Assembly: GCA_966211215.1 (NCBI GenBank)
Contig: CBIHNR010000154.1
Location: 1-13,310 of the forward strand
DNA: 13,310 nt
Reading direction: 5' to 3'
Origin: Desertivirga sp966211215
Lineage (GTDB): Bacteria > Bacteroidota > Bacteroidia > Sphingobacteriales > Sphingobacteriaceae
The translations under genes were made by a program, and so were the position numbers. The notes beneath the pieces were generated by a model. It had not been told where the DNA came from and made no database searches. It was given only the letters and a program-made list of their open reading frames with translations. Numbering within the stretch: position 1 is the stretch's first letter; every line of letters begins with the position of its first letter. This document shows positions 1 through 7,290 of this stretch, piece by piece.

Positions 1-1030
1 CACTTTCCTCTAATCCTGCATTTTGGAGGCCTGCAATCAAAAATCCATTGACTACAGGCCAAATGCCCCCGTTATGAAAATGACCCGGAATATTTTTAAA
101 CCGGAAGTTATGGTTCAGTTGAAGTGAATGATACAAGGCGCCTTCTTCGATTATTGGCCAGAAAGCTGGAATTCCTTTGTTTTTTGCCTGATTAAAAACA
201 TCCAGCAAAGCGGAGTTTATTTTTGAAATACTTGCTTTAGACGGAATATCTAATAATAACAGCAACGCTATAGACCAGGCATCGAACTTTTCGACCCTGT
301 CCCCAGGCGAAAAAGACGCTATAAACGTTTTTGAAATGTCGCGATTACGTAATTGCTGCTGTTGTGCCCCCGTATATAAACTGCCGTCCAATTCAGCTTC
401 AAACAAAAAATGTTTTTTGATGGCGAGTTTAACTGCATCTGCCTTTTCTTGCCATGCCGTATTTTCAAAATAATACCCTGCAAGGTGTAATGCCCAGTAA
501 CGCAAAACCTGGTCATACAGCACAAACCCATGTGTAATATACTCGTCAGCCCAATTGCCACTCATAGGCAAATACATCAGGCACTTCCTGTTAAATTCCC
601 AGGCATCAGCCAATTTAAAAATTAAGTCGCATTGAGCTTCAGCGATCGTCTTTAGTTCAATATCTTCTATTTTAGAAAGGTATTCAAGTGCTCCAATAAT
701 CCACCAGAAACTGGCATCCGTACGTCCGGCAACACTGCCGAAGCTAATCGCTGTGACTTGTCCCTCCGCATTCACTTTAATATTTGATGGAATCTGCCCA
801 TTTTCCGCTGCTGCCTGTTGTAATAACCAAAGAGAGTTTTTGAATATGGGATATAGCTCCTCTATCTCTTCAATAAGGATAGCCAGGCCTGCAACAGCAC
901 TATCTCTTGCCCAAATATGTTCGTAGTTATCAAGCTGTTGCGATGAAGCTTTGATTCCATAACTTGAAGATGCTGCTTTTAGAACATTAATTGCTGCCGC
1001 ACTTAAGTGCTTTGTTTTATTTAATTCCAT
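1..1030 (-). CDS. GH100-like (neutral invertase / glycogen-debranching-like) glycoside hydrolase, 3' end outside window
   Basis: The reading frame stays open from the ATG at 1030 to the left edge, giving the first 343 residues; the C-terminus is missing. No signal peptide is visible (it starts MELNKTKHLS), so the enzyme is probably cytoplasmic. Motifs fit the (alpha/alpha)6-barrel families GH100/GH15/amylo-glucosidase: IWARDSAVAGLA near residue 39, GRTDASFWWIIGALEYL near 102, a central NWADEYITHGFVLYDQVLRYW block, and HFHNGGIWPV near the visible end. These resemble the WARDF, DSGLWW and HNGGSWP motifs of alkaline/neutral invertases, recalled from family knowledge rather than a search. It lies 187 bp downstream of a TonB-dependent receptor on the same strand and near a LacI-type regulator, which supports a sugar-hydrolysing role. 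Sucrose is the best guess as substrate; an alpha-glucan oligosaccharide is possible. The start is preceded by an A/T-rich stretch without Shine-Dalgarno. Coding status is near certain; substrate is not. Confidence 0.72.
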   Translation of the reverse strand, partial: MELNKTKHLSAAAINVLKAASSSYGIKASSQQLDNYEHIWARDSAVAGLAILIEEIEELYPIFKNSLWLLQQAAAENGQIPSNIKVNAEGQVTAISFGSVAGRTDASFWWIIGALEYLSKIEDIELKTIAEAQCDLIFKLADAWEFNRKCLMYLPMSGNWADEYITHGFVLYDQVLRYWALHLAGYYFENTAWQEKADAVKLAIKKHFLFEAELDGSLYTGAQQQQLRNRDISKTFIASFSPGDRVEKFDAWSIALLLLLDIPSKASISKINSALLDVFNQAKNKGIPAFWPIIEEGALYHSLQLNHNFRFKNIPGHFHNGGIWPVVNGFLIAGLQNAGLEES

Positions 1031-1217
1031 CAGAATAAAAAATTAACAGCTCTGGCGCGGGTGCTGGTGCGGACACCCGGCACCAGGCTGATTTCAAGAT
1101 TGGCCTGGCAGCCAACCTCTTATGTTAAATAATATTGAAGATTAAACCCTGTTACCGGCTTAGAAACTATTTCTGTCATTGCTAGTTTCTGCGTTGACCT
1201 CCTCACCAAACACTTAC
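1031..1217 (-). other. Inverted-repeat-rich spacer between receptor and hydrolase genes
   Basis: This 187-bp gap carries several potential hairpins. CTGGTGC (1064-1070) pairs with GCACCAG (1080-1086) around a 9-nt loop. The overlapping alternative CGGGTG/CACCCG pairs across the same bases. CCAGGC (1083-1088) pairs with GCCTGG (1103-1108), and TTGGC (1100-1104) with GCCAA (1111-1115). AGAAACTA (1162-1169) pairs with TAGTTTCT (1183-1190). None is followed by a T-run on the minus strand, so they do not look like intrinsic terminators. They may be mRNA-processing or attenuating structures that set receptor versus enzyme levels; this is inference. No gene is seen here. Confidence 0.45.
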
Positions 1218-3833
1218 TTAGAAACTGTAAGACAAACCGGCAGCAATGGTTCTGCCAGTTACCGGCCTGGCCCTTATGATGTTAGTTTGATTATCAACTA
1301 TTGAACCTTCTTCTGATTCTGTAATACCCAATGAATTGAACACATTATTAGCATTTAAAGTAGCAGTAAAGCGCTTAGTGATGTTGTAGTTTAGGAAAGG
1401 GTTTACCAGCACATAAGCAGGAAGAATTAGTTTATTATCATCTTGGGCATAAGTATTTGTAGTACCAATTGCACTTACACCTGTCGTAAAGTTTTTAAGT
1501 TTAAAAGTGGGTACAAGATTGAAGATCAGGTCGGCTTGCCTTCTTGGCTTATTTCCTTTATTTATGCCAGAATTTATACGTGCATGGGTAAAGGTAGCAC
1601 TTCCACGAACCTCAAACTTTTTAGATAACTGATTGATACCTTCCAGCTCCAAGCCATAAGAAATATAGTCGTTTTCTATTGTTTTTTGAGTTGTAGCTTC
1701 GTAGCCGCCGGTCTCGTTTACCTTGGCGTAGAATCCGGTTAAGAATAAACCTCCTTTATTGTATTTGTATTTGTATCCTAATTCAGCCTGGTTTATTTCA
1801 TCCAGAACACCCACAGCGCTACCGTCTGCAAATACATTTGAAGTAAACAAAATCCTGTCGGCTTTGGCAGCTGCACCTTTGCTGTAGCGGCCAAACACTG
1901 CTTGGGATTCATTTAGCTTATAGTTTGCACCCGCAGAATATGAGAGGTACTTGTATCGATAGTCAACCTTAGATGGATTTGATACATTAACTTGCGATAC
2001 GCTCTGTTCGCTGGGAGAGATATTTCCGTTGTTATTTATATCAAATGTAGTTTGGGCGTTACCAGAGTATGTTCCAGTTACATCTCCGAAATCGTATCGT
2101 GCGCTGGCATCAATAGTCAGGTTCTCAGTTAGCGGAAATGCAATTCCTGCATAGGGCGCAGATGTGTTGTATTCGGTATTGTAATGGCGGTGAAGGTTAC
2201 CCCAAAGTGGAACCCCGTAGGCAAACAAGCCGTTCTCACTAATATTGGCACCTTGCGCAGTAAATGCATTTAACGGACTTGCATTGTTGCCATTGGAATC
2301 CTGAATATAGGAGTTCCATAACCAGGACATATCAATGTGTTGAATTGAGTTGTAAAAGCCAAGCGTCAAATCAACCTTATCGATCTTCTTCTTTACTTTA
2401 AAATCGTTTACAAAATTATTAAAGTTGTTTAGCTCAGTATCGAACATATGGATAACCACGGCATTATTACCAGAGTAAACAGATCCATTATTAGCATACC
2501 TTAAGCTACCTCCAGTTAAATTGCTGCCTGTCGCCGTACCAACGCTTGCTAAAATATCTGCCGTGTTTCCAATCATAGCTGGAAATGGAGATATAAAGCC
2601 TCCAGAGTTGATTGCATATCGCCCTTTGTTGTCTATCGTCCAGCCATTTCCTAAGCTAAAGTTGAATTCGCCGCCAATTGCTGTAGAAACCGGGTGCATA
2701 CCATTGGAAACACTGTTACTTCTAACTGAACCATTTATGTCCAAACCCACATTTTGTTGAATATTTGTATTTTGAAAAGCCCCATGTTTAATATCAAAAC
2801 CGGGTAATGATGTGAATTCAGGGTTAGAATTTGTTCCTGTTACCTGAATTGGAAGAGGCAAATAGGCAATAGCCCTATCATTTAGATATTTGAAGTAAAG
2901 GCGGGCATATCCTTTGCTGAAACTCTTTGAAATATTAAATTTCAATTGTCCGCCTTTATTGCCTGAGTAACCTGCAGTACGCGGGCCTTCGCCTTGCCTG
3001 AAGAAGCCGCCTGCGTGGAAACTGAATCCTTTTCCTATAGGCGCTCCATAATCGAAATCTGTACGGAAATTTTGATAGTCAACACCGAAGGATGTAGATA
3101 CAGCTCCGCCTGCAGTATTTCCTGTTTTGCTTATAAAATTGATAATTCCTGAGGGTGAATTGCTTGCCAAGGTAGAAGCCGAGCCACCTCTTATCGCTTC
3201 AATACGGGCAACAGATTGGTCTGCCCTTAAGAATATGTCTGATGTAGCAAAGGCGATATCTCCGAATTGCAGTAATGGTAAACCATCCTCCTGTAGCTGA
3301 AGGTATTTGGAACCTCCTGATGAAATAGGCACACCACGAACGGTTATGTTGGTATTTCCATCTCCGGCAGAAGCTTCTGATTTAATACCTGGAATTGAAC
3401 GGAAAATTTCGGCTGTGGTACGTGGCGCCGATTGTGTTATTTCGACACCTTTTAATGAGCTGACGGATAAGCTCGTGTTTAATTTTGAACCGGGATTGGT
3501 AACACCAGTAATTACAACTTCCGTTAAAGAAAGTAAGTCGGACTTTAATACAATAGTTAAGTTACTAATATTGCCAGCGCTTAAGTCTACCTCTTTCTGT
3601 GTAGAGGCAAAGCCCGTGTAGCTGACGGTAAGCATTACCTTTTCTGCAGGTAATCCATTTAAAATAAATTCGCCTTTTTCGTTAGTAGAGGTTCCTTTGC
3701 CTGAAGCTTTCACCGATGCTCCAATCAGCGATTCGTTAGCAGCATCCGTTACTTTGCCGCTTATGGAAGCCGTTTGTGCAAACAGTAAGCTACTTGTAAA
3801 CAGCAACATAAAACTTAATATGAAACTTTTCAT
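1218..3833 (-). CDS. TonB-dependent outer-membrane receptor (non-SusC type) with carboxypeptidase-regulatory-like domain
   Basis: This 871-aa outer-membrane active transporter imports its ligand using TonB/ExbBD energy. Residues 1-20 are a signal peptide (MKSFILSFMLLFTSSLLFAQ). Residues 23-97 form a carboxypeptidase-D-regulatory-like beta-sandwich (ISGKVTDAANESLIGASV, then GEF.L.GLP). A TonB-box-like stretch LTEVVITG is at 103-110. The plug spans about 112-237 (AEIFRSIPGI, ITVRGVPI, IEAIRGGSAS, SGIINFISKTG). The rest is the 22-strand barrel, ending in the outer-membrane signature with terminal Phe (AAGLSYSF). It is shorter than typical SusC proteins (about 1000 aa) and no SusD-like lipoprotein gene follows, so it is closer to FecA/CirA-type or sucrose-type receptors. 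It is divergent from a LacI-family gene, with a long palindromic operator between them, and upstream of a GH100-like enzyme. A small sugar ligand is inferred. The start is fixed by the signal peptide. Confidence 0.9.
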   Translation of the reverse strand: MKSFILSFMLLFTSSLLFAQTASISGKVTDAANESLIGASVKASGKGTSTNEKGEFILNGLPAEKVMLTVSYTGFASTQKEVDLSAGNISNLTIVLKSDLLSLTEVVITGVTNPGSKLNTSLSVSSLKGVEITQSAPRTTAEIFRSIPGIKSEASAGDGNTNITVRGVPISSGGSKYLQLQEDGLPLLQFGDIAFATSDIFLRADQSVARIEAIRGGSASTLASNSPSGIINFISKTGNTAGGAVSTSFGVDYQNFRTDFDYGAPIGKGFSFHAGGFFRQGEGPRTAGYSGNKGGQLKFNISKSFSKGYARLYFKYLNDRAIAYLPLPIQVTGTNSNPEFTSLPGFDIKHGAFQNTNIQQNVGLDINGSVRSNSVSNGMHPVSTAIGGEFNFSLGNGWTIDNKGRYAINSGGFISPFPAMIGNTADILASVGTATGSNLTGGSLRYANNGSVYSGNNAVVIHMFDTELNNFNNFVNDFKVKKKIDKVDLTLGFYNSIQHIDMSWLWNSYIQDSNGNNASPLNAFTAQGANISENGLFAYGVPLWGNLHRHYNTEYNTSAPYAGIAFPLTENLTIDASARYDFGDVTGTYSGNAQTTFDINNNGNISPSEQSVSQVNVSNPSKVDYRYKYLSYSAGANYKLNESQAVFGRYSKGAAAKADRILFTSNVFADGSAVGVLDEINQAELGYKYKYNKGGLFLTGFYAKVNETGGYEATTQKTIENDYISYGLELEGINQLSKKFEVRGSATFTHARINSGINKGNKPRRQADLIFNLVPTFKLKNFTTGVSAIGTTNTYAQDDNKLILPAYVLVNPFLNYNITKRFTATLNANNVFNSLGITESEEGSIVDNQTNIIRARPVTGRTIAAGLSYSF

Positions 3834-3925
3834 CGTTATAATTTTTTAATGGTTTTAAATATTTGGTTATGTGAAGCTAGCAAGAAGATTGTTCGGATTT
3901 GTTGCTTTTGGAGCTACGGCAACCG

Positions 3926-3959
3926 CAAACATTTTCGCAAACGTTTGCGAAAATGTTTG
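3926..3959. promoter_or_regulatory. Perfect 34-bp palindrome, predicted LacI-family operator
   Basis: The two 17-bp arms are exactly complementary, with the symmetry centre between 3942 and 3943. The core is GCAAACGTTTGC, the CG-centred palindrome typical of LacI/GalR-family operators, extended on each side by ATTTTC/GAAAAT-type sequence and an outer CAAAC/GTTTG. It lies about 93 bp upstream of the receptor ATG and 41 bp upstream of the regulator start, so it could control both divergent genes. The neighbouring LacI-family product is the obvious ligand (inference). No copy of the core was noticed in the other intergenic regions. Confidence 0.85.
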
Positions 3960-3999
3960 TTGTTGAAAAGTTGTATATTGAACAGCTTTATAATAACCA

Positions 4000-4995
4000 T
4001 TGAAACCAAATATTACCTTAAAGAAACTTGCTGATATGCTGAACCTCAGTATATCAACTGTGTCCAGAGCATTAAAAGACCATCCTGATATTTCTGAAAG
4101 TACCAAGCAAAAAATTCGTGAACTGGCCGGTGTGCTGGAATATGAGCCGAATACGTATGCTATCAATTTGCGCACTAATGACAGTAGGGAGTTCGGGGTG
4201 ATTGTGCCTTCGGTGGCCAACTATTTTTATCAGTCGTTTATCAGTTCCCTTGAAGAGGAAGCTAGACTATACGGTTATTCCTTGCTAATCCTGCAATCTG
4301 GTGATGACCCGCTAATTGAACAGGAAAATCTCAGAAAGTGCCGTCAGAACCGCGTAGCTGGGGTGTTTGTTTCAATTACTTCTACAACTGCCAACTACGA
4401 GCCTTTTATGAAATTAGGTGAAAAGGATATTCCAGTAGTGTTTTTTGATAAAGTACCTTCGTATGAGGCTTGTAATAAAGTTTGTGTTGGCGACACGTCT
4501 GCGGCAAATCTGGCTGCAGAAGCTCTCATCGTGAGAAAGAAAAAGCGTGTATTAGCAGTATTTGGAGATATCGGGATGTCTATTACCCAAAAACGAATAG
4601 AAGCTTTTACTGGAAGCTTTAAAAGCAATAACTCAGATGCGGTTTTACAAATTGAATATGCAAAAAGTTTTACCGAAGCTGCCAGGACAATTGAAACAGC
4701 TTTTGCTCAAACTCAAAAACCCGATGCTGTTTTCTGCATGAGCGATGAAATATTAACAGGTGTGATGAAGAGTGTTCAGAAGCTTCAATTAAAGGTGCCT
4801 GATGATTTAGGGATTATTGCTATAAGCGATGGTTTTATTCCTCAACTTTACTACCCTGAAATTACTTATACTGAAACCAGCGGTTTCAAATTGGCAAAAC
4901 TTGCTTTTACACGGATGTTGACTTGCCTTTCAGGAAATCCCTTTGTACAGGAACTAAGGCTTGATTCCATTTTGATTAACGGAGGGTCATTGTAG
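4000..4995 (+). CDS. LacI/GalR-family transcriptional regulator
   Basis: This 331-aa protein is a sugar-responsive DNA-binding regulator, expected to act as a dimer at the palindrome upstream. Residues 5-25 form the helix-turn-helix (TLKKLADMLNLSISTVSRAL), followed by the usual KDHPDIS segment and the hinge-helix region near 49-58 (EPNTYAINLRT). Residues 64-331 form the periplasmic-binding-protein-like effector domain (FGVIVPSVANYFYQSFISSLEEEA at its start; PDAVFCMSDEILTGVM and GIIAISDG later). The start must be TTG at 4000: an in-frame TAA lies at 3994-3996 and the next in-frame ATG is inside the recognition region. The gene is divergent from the TonB-dependent receptor, so it probably controls the receptor and hydrolase genes and possibly itself. 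The effector sugar cannot be read from the sequence. Length is normal for the family. Confidence 0.92.
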   Translation: MKPNITLKKLADMLNLSISTVSRALKDHPDISESTKQKIRELAGVLEYEPNTYAINLRTNDSREFGVIVPSVANYFYQSFISSLEEEARLYGYSLLILQSGDDPLIEQENLRKCRQNRVAGVFVSITSTTANYEPFMKLGEKDIPVVFFDKVPSYEACNKVCVGDTSAANLAAEALIVRKKKRVLAVFGDIGMSITQKRIEAFTGSFKSNNSDAVLQIEYAKSFTEAARTIETAFAQTQKPDAVFCMSDEILTGVMKSVQKLQLKVPDDLGIIAISDGFIPQLYYPEITYTETSGFKLAKLAFTRMLTCLSGNPFVQELRLDSILINGGSL

Positions 4996-5414
4996 AACGC
5001 AGAATAAAGCGATCTTGATTTTCTAACTTTTTGATTTAAAAATGAGTCTTATCGACTTATAATAAGATGTAGCCAAATGTAAAAACTCTATTTTATACAT
5101 CGGCCCCGTTGCTTTCGCATACACCTCAAATATAAAATCGCAACAGAATCAAAAATTTAATACATTACTTTTAATAAAACTCATTTTTTATTGTATATTT
5201 AACTATATTTATATGCAATAAATAAATAAGTATAAAAATACTCATCTACTAAAAACATCCTATCTATGAAAACTCAACTTTTAACCTCGGCCAATTCTAA
5301 TATTCCTTAGTTACTACTGATTATGACAATGCATGGCGCTATTATTCATAACCTGCCCTTGCATTTATAATCGCTTAAAGTTAAATAATCATTTACTTAA
5401 CTAATGGAAAGAGT
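4996..5414. other. A+T-rich gene-free stretch upstream of sugar transferase gene
   Basis: This 419-bp stretch has no convincing gene, tRNA or strong terminator. The segment around 5140-5260 is especially A+T-rich, with two TATATTTA elements that partly match the Bacteroidota -7 consensus TAnnTTTG, so the promoter of the downstream gene probably lies here, but no complete -33/-7 pair could be assigned. Two very short frames, 5266-5310 (14 codons before stop) and 5323-5370 (15 codons before stop), are in the same frame as each other but not in frame with the downstream gene. Confidence 0.4.
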
Positions 5415-6803
5415 ATGCAAAGCCGTTACCTCTATTCATTGCGCCTTTTATTAGGGGGCACTGATATCATATTGATCAACCTTGCGTTTTTTACCGCATT
5501 TATAATAGCTAATCATGTAGACAAGGCATTAGATTTTGTTCTCTATCGTGACTATATAATTAACATCAACATTCTATGGGTTTTAAGCTCCAATATGCAA
5601 ACCCTGTACGCTAAGAATACTGTTACAAGCCTCGAAAAAGTCTATCGTGCTACCTGGCGCAGTATCGTAATGCACATGGTGTGCTGGGCCTTCTTCCTGC
5701 TATTCTCGAAAGACAATGAAATTTCAAGAGCATTTATTAGCCTGTTCTACACCTCATTTTTTACGTTTCTCTTGGGAAGCCGGTTTCTTCTTACTGTTCT
5801 CGAAAATATGCTGAGCAAACATTTCAGTATTCGTAAGCCTGTAGCGGTTATGGGAATGAACACTACCGGAATCAGGCTGGCAGCTTATTTTGAAAAGAAC
5901 CAGCACTATAACTTTGAAGGATTTTTGGACCACGACAGCCAACTGTTTGTAGATAATAATGGAAACTTATTGCCAGCAGCCTGCGAACAAATCAAGAAAG
6001 CTGCCGATAGCGGCATAAAAGAAGTATATGTTTCCTTAACGGCCGAAAAACTCTCGGACGCTGGCTCATTAATTCAGGAAGCAGAAAGGCAATGTGTGCG
6101 CCTAAAGTTTGTGCCAGACTTCAGCCAGTCTCTGGCCTCCCCCTTCTCCATTAACTATATGGGAGATTTTCCGGTAATCAGCCTACGCAAAGAGCCTCTG
6201 GAAGAGATGCACAACCGCTTCAGAAAACGAATTGCGGATATTTTATTCAGCACTGCGGTTATTCTGTTTGTCATGAGCTGGCTCTATCCCATTATCGCAA
6301 TTTTAATTAAGATTCAAAGCCCGGGACCGGTACTTTTTAAACAGCTGCGAAGCGGCCGCAATAATGAAATGTTTTGGTGCTACAAGTTTAGGTCCATGAA
6401 GATGAACAGAGACAGCGACTCTAAACAGGCTACAAAAAACGATAACAGAGTAACTTCGATAGGGCGTTTTCTTCGCAAGAGCAGCTTAGATGAGTTCCCT
6501 CAGTTTTTTAACGTCCTACTGGGCAACATGAGCATTGTTGGGCCACGCCCGCATATGCTAAAACACACCGAGCAATATAGGGCAATTATTGACAAATACA
6601 TGGTACGTCATTATCTAAAGCCAGGCATTACCGGCTGGGCACAGGTAAACGGATTTAGGGGGGAAACGATTAACCTTGATTTAATGGAAAAGCGTGTTGA
6701 GCACGATATATGGTACCTCGAGAACTGGTCCGCTATGCTAGATGTTAAAATTGTTTTCCTAACAATAATCAACATGATTAAAGGCGAAGAGAGCGCCTAT
6801 TAA
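5415..6803 (+). CDS. Polyprenyl-phosphate sugar-1-phosphate transferase (exopolysaccharide priming enzyme, WcaJ-like)
   Basis: This 462-aa inner-membrane enzyme transfers a sugar-1-phosphate from a nucleotide sugar to undecaprenyl phosphate, the first step of exopolysaccharide or capsule repeat-unit assembly. The N-terminal third (about 10-130) holds several hydrophobic segments. Residues 140-240 form a Rossmann-like CoA-binding-type domain (KPVAVMGMNTTGIRLAAYF). The C-terminal catalytic domain (about 268-462) has KRIADILFS leading into a membrane-embedded helix, SPGPVLFKQ at 302-310, YKFRSMK, the catalytic Asp-Glu of SSLDEFPQF (359-360), SIVGPRPHM at 373-381 and PGITGWAQVNGFRGE at 403-417. 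All family landmarks are present and length is normal. The start at 5415 has GGAAAG a few bases upstream; the ATG at 5404 is in another frame. No other polysaccharide gene lies next to it, so the sugar and pathway are unknown. The short membrane-protein gene downstream is convergent, 4 bp away. Confidence 0.93.
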   Translation: MQSRYLYSLRLLLGGTDIILINLAFFTAFIIANHVDKALDFVLYRDYIININILWVLSSNMQTLYAKNTVTSLEKVYRATWRSIVMHMVCWAFFLLFSKDNEISRAFISLFYTSFFTFLLGSRFLLTVLENMLSKHFSIRKPVAVMGMNTTGIRLAAYFEKNQHYNFEGFLDHDSQLFVDNNGNLLPAACEQIKKAADSGIKEVYVSLTAEKLSDAGSLIQEAERQCVRLKFVPDFSQSLASPFSINYMGDFPVISLRKEPLEEMHNRFRKRIADILFSTAVILFVMSWLYPIIAILIKIQSPGPVLFKQLRSGRNNEMFWCYKFRSMKMNRDSDSKQATKNDNRVTSIGRFLRKSSLDEFPQFFNVLLGNMSIVGPRPHMLKHTEQYRAIIDKYMVRHYLKPGITGWAQVNGFRGETINLDLMEKRVEHDIWYLENWSAMLDVKIVFLTIINMIKGEESAY

Positions 6804-6807
6804 ATAT

Positions 6808-6930
6808 TTAGAAATCGTCATCATCCTTATCAACCGGCTTGGCAAATACTACCGTGTATGCAATATAAGCAAGGCTGACTACCAATAGTATAATAAGAAA
6901 TGTGAACATGGGTGTAAAGATTATATGCAT
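6808..6930 (-). CDS. Small single-pass membrane protein, 40 aa, acidic C-terminus
   Basis: The frame opens at an ATG at 6930 and stops with TAA at 6808. The product begins MHIIFTPMFTFLII, continues as a hydrophobic helix to about residue 30 (LLVVSLAYIAYTVVFA), then KPVDKDDDDF. One transmembrane segment followed by a Lys-Pro and an all-acidic tail is too ordered to be a chance frame. An A-rich AAAAGAAAA sits just before the ATG, as is common in this phylum. An in-frame ATG at residue 8 could be the start instead, giving 33 aa. The gene ends 4 bp from the stop of the convergent sugar transferase, so the two genes are packed tail to tail. Function is unknown; small proteins of this shape often modulate membrane complexes, which is only a general analogy. 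Confidence 0.65.
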   Translation of the reverse strand: MHIIFTPMFTFLIILLVVSLAYIAYTVVFAKPVDKDDDDF

Positions 6931-7101
6931 CGTTTTCTTTTAATGGATTGAATTCATATACGTGTTTAAAATTCATAAGTTACAAAGTATAAACACTTTA
7001 CAATTATTAGATTTAATAATTATAATAATTAACGAACTAATCGCATATCATAAACTTGCAGGCAATGTACAAAACTAATATTTAATAAATCATGTACCTC
7101 T

Positions 7102-7133
7102 CAAAACTAATTTATCAGATAGGCATGAGCAAA
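7102..7133 (-). promoter_or_regulatory. Possible Bacteroidota-type promoter for the 40-aa membrane protein
   Basis: Read on the minus strand, TTTG (7133-7130) is followed after 20 bp by TAGTTTTG (7109-7102), which matches the -33 TTTG / -7 TAnnTTTG consensus described for Bacteroides and Flavobacterium. A second TAGTTTTG lies at 7077-7070. If used, it would give an untranslated leader of over 150 nt before the ATG at 6930. The match is to a short motif in A+T-rich DNA, so a chance hit is possible. Confidence 0.3.
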
Positions 7134-7235
7134 GATACTAAAAACAACTAAGTTTAAGGTTTACAATCGTTGCCCAAACTTGCACAGCTTAGCGCCTGAT
7201 AATAGATTTCCTATTGTTTAATTATCTCAATAACC

Positions 7236-7270
7236 AAAAAAGGCGGCCAGCTTGTTAAGCTGCCGCCTTT
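7236..7270 (-). terminator. Rho-independent terminator of the four-gene operon
   Basis: On the minus strand, AAAGGCGGCAGCTT pairs with AAGCTGGCCGCCTTT around a 3-nt loop (AAC), with one bulged base, and the stem runs into TTTTTT. It begins about 20 bp after the stop codon of the T9SS-sorted protein gene at 7291. The G+C-rich stem in A+T-rich surroundings, the U-run and the position all fit an intrinsic terminator. Confidence 0.88.
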
Positions 7271-7290
7271 GATTATGTAAGGATGTCCTA

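Larger units (their letters stand above)
6931..7290. other. A+T-rich gene-free stretch between the 40-aa gene and the T9SS-protein gene
   Basis: These 360 bp contain no supported gene. They hold the candidate minus-strand promoter at 7102-7133 and the terminator at 7236-7270. The remainder is A+T-rich DNA, including a run of AATTATAATT-type short palindromes near 7015-7030 that is unremarkable for such composition. Confidence 0.4.

Noticed and set aside
3867..4220. 117-codon minus-strand frame across the operator and the regulator's N-terminus
   Set aside because: Antisense to the helix-turn-helix of the LacI-family gene and running through the palindromic operator; low-complexity Ser/Phe-rich product.
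5047..5067. TCTTAT...ATAAGA inverted repeat after the LacI-family gene
   Set aside because: Only six A/T-dominated pairs with no T-run after it; does not qualify as a terminator.
5266..5370. Two short same-frame ORFs (14 and 15 codons) before the sugar transferase gene
   Set aside because: Too short to support, no recognisable leader-peptide pattern such as repeated regulatory codons, and no paired hairpin.
6780..6802. AGGCG...CGCCT stem at the end of the sugar transferase gene as a terminator
   Set aside because: Five pairs, inside the coding region, with no U-run following.
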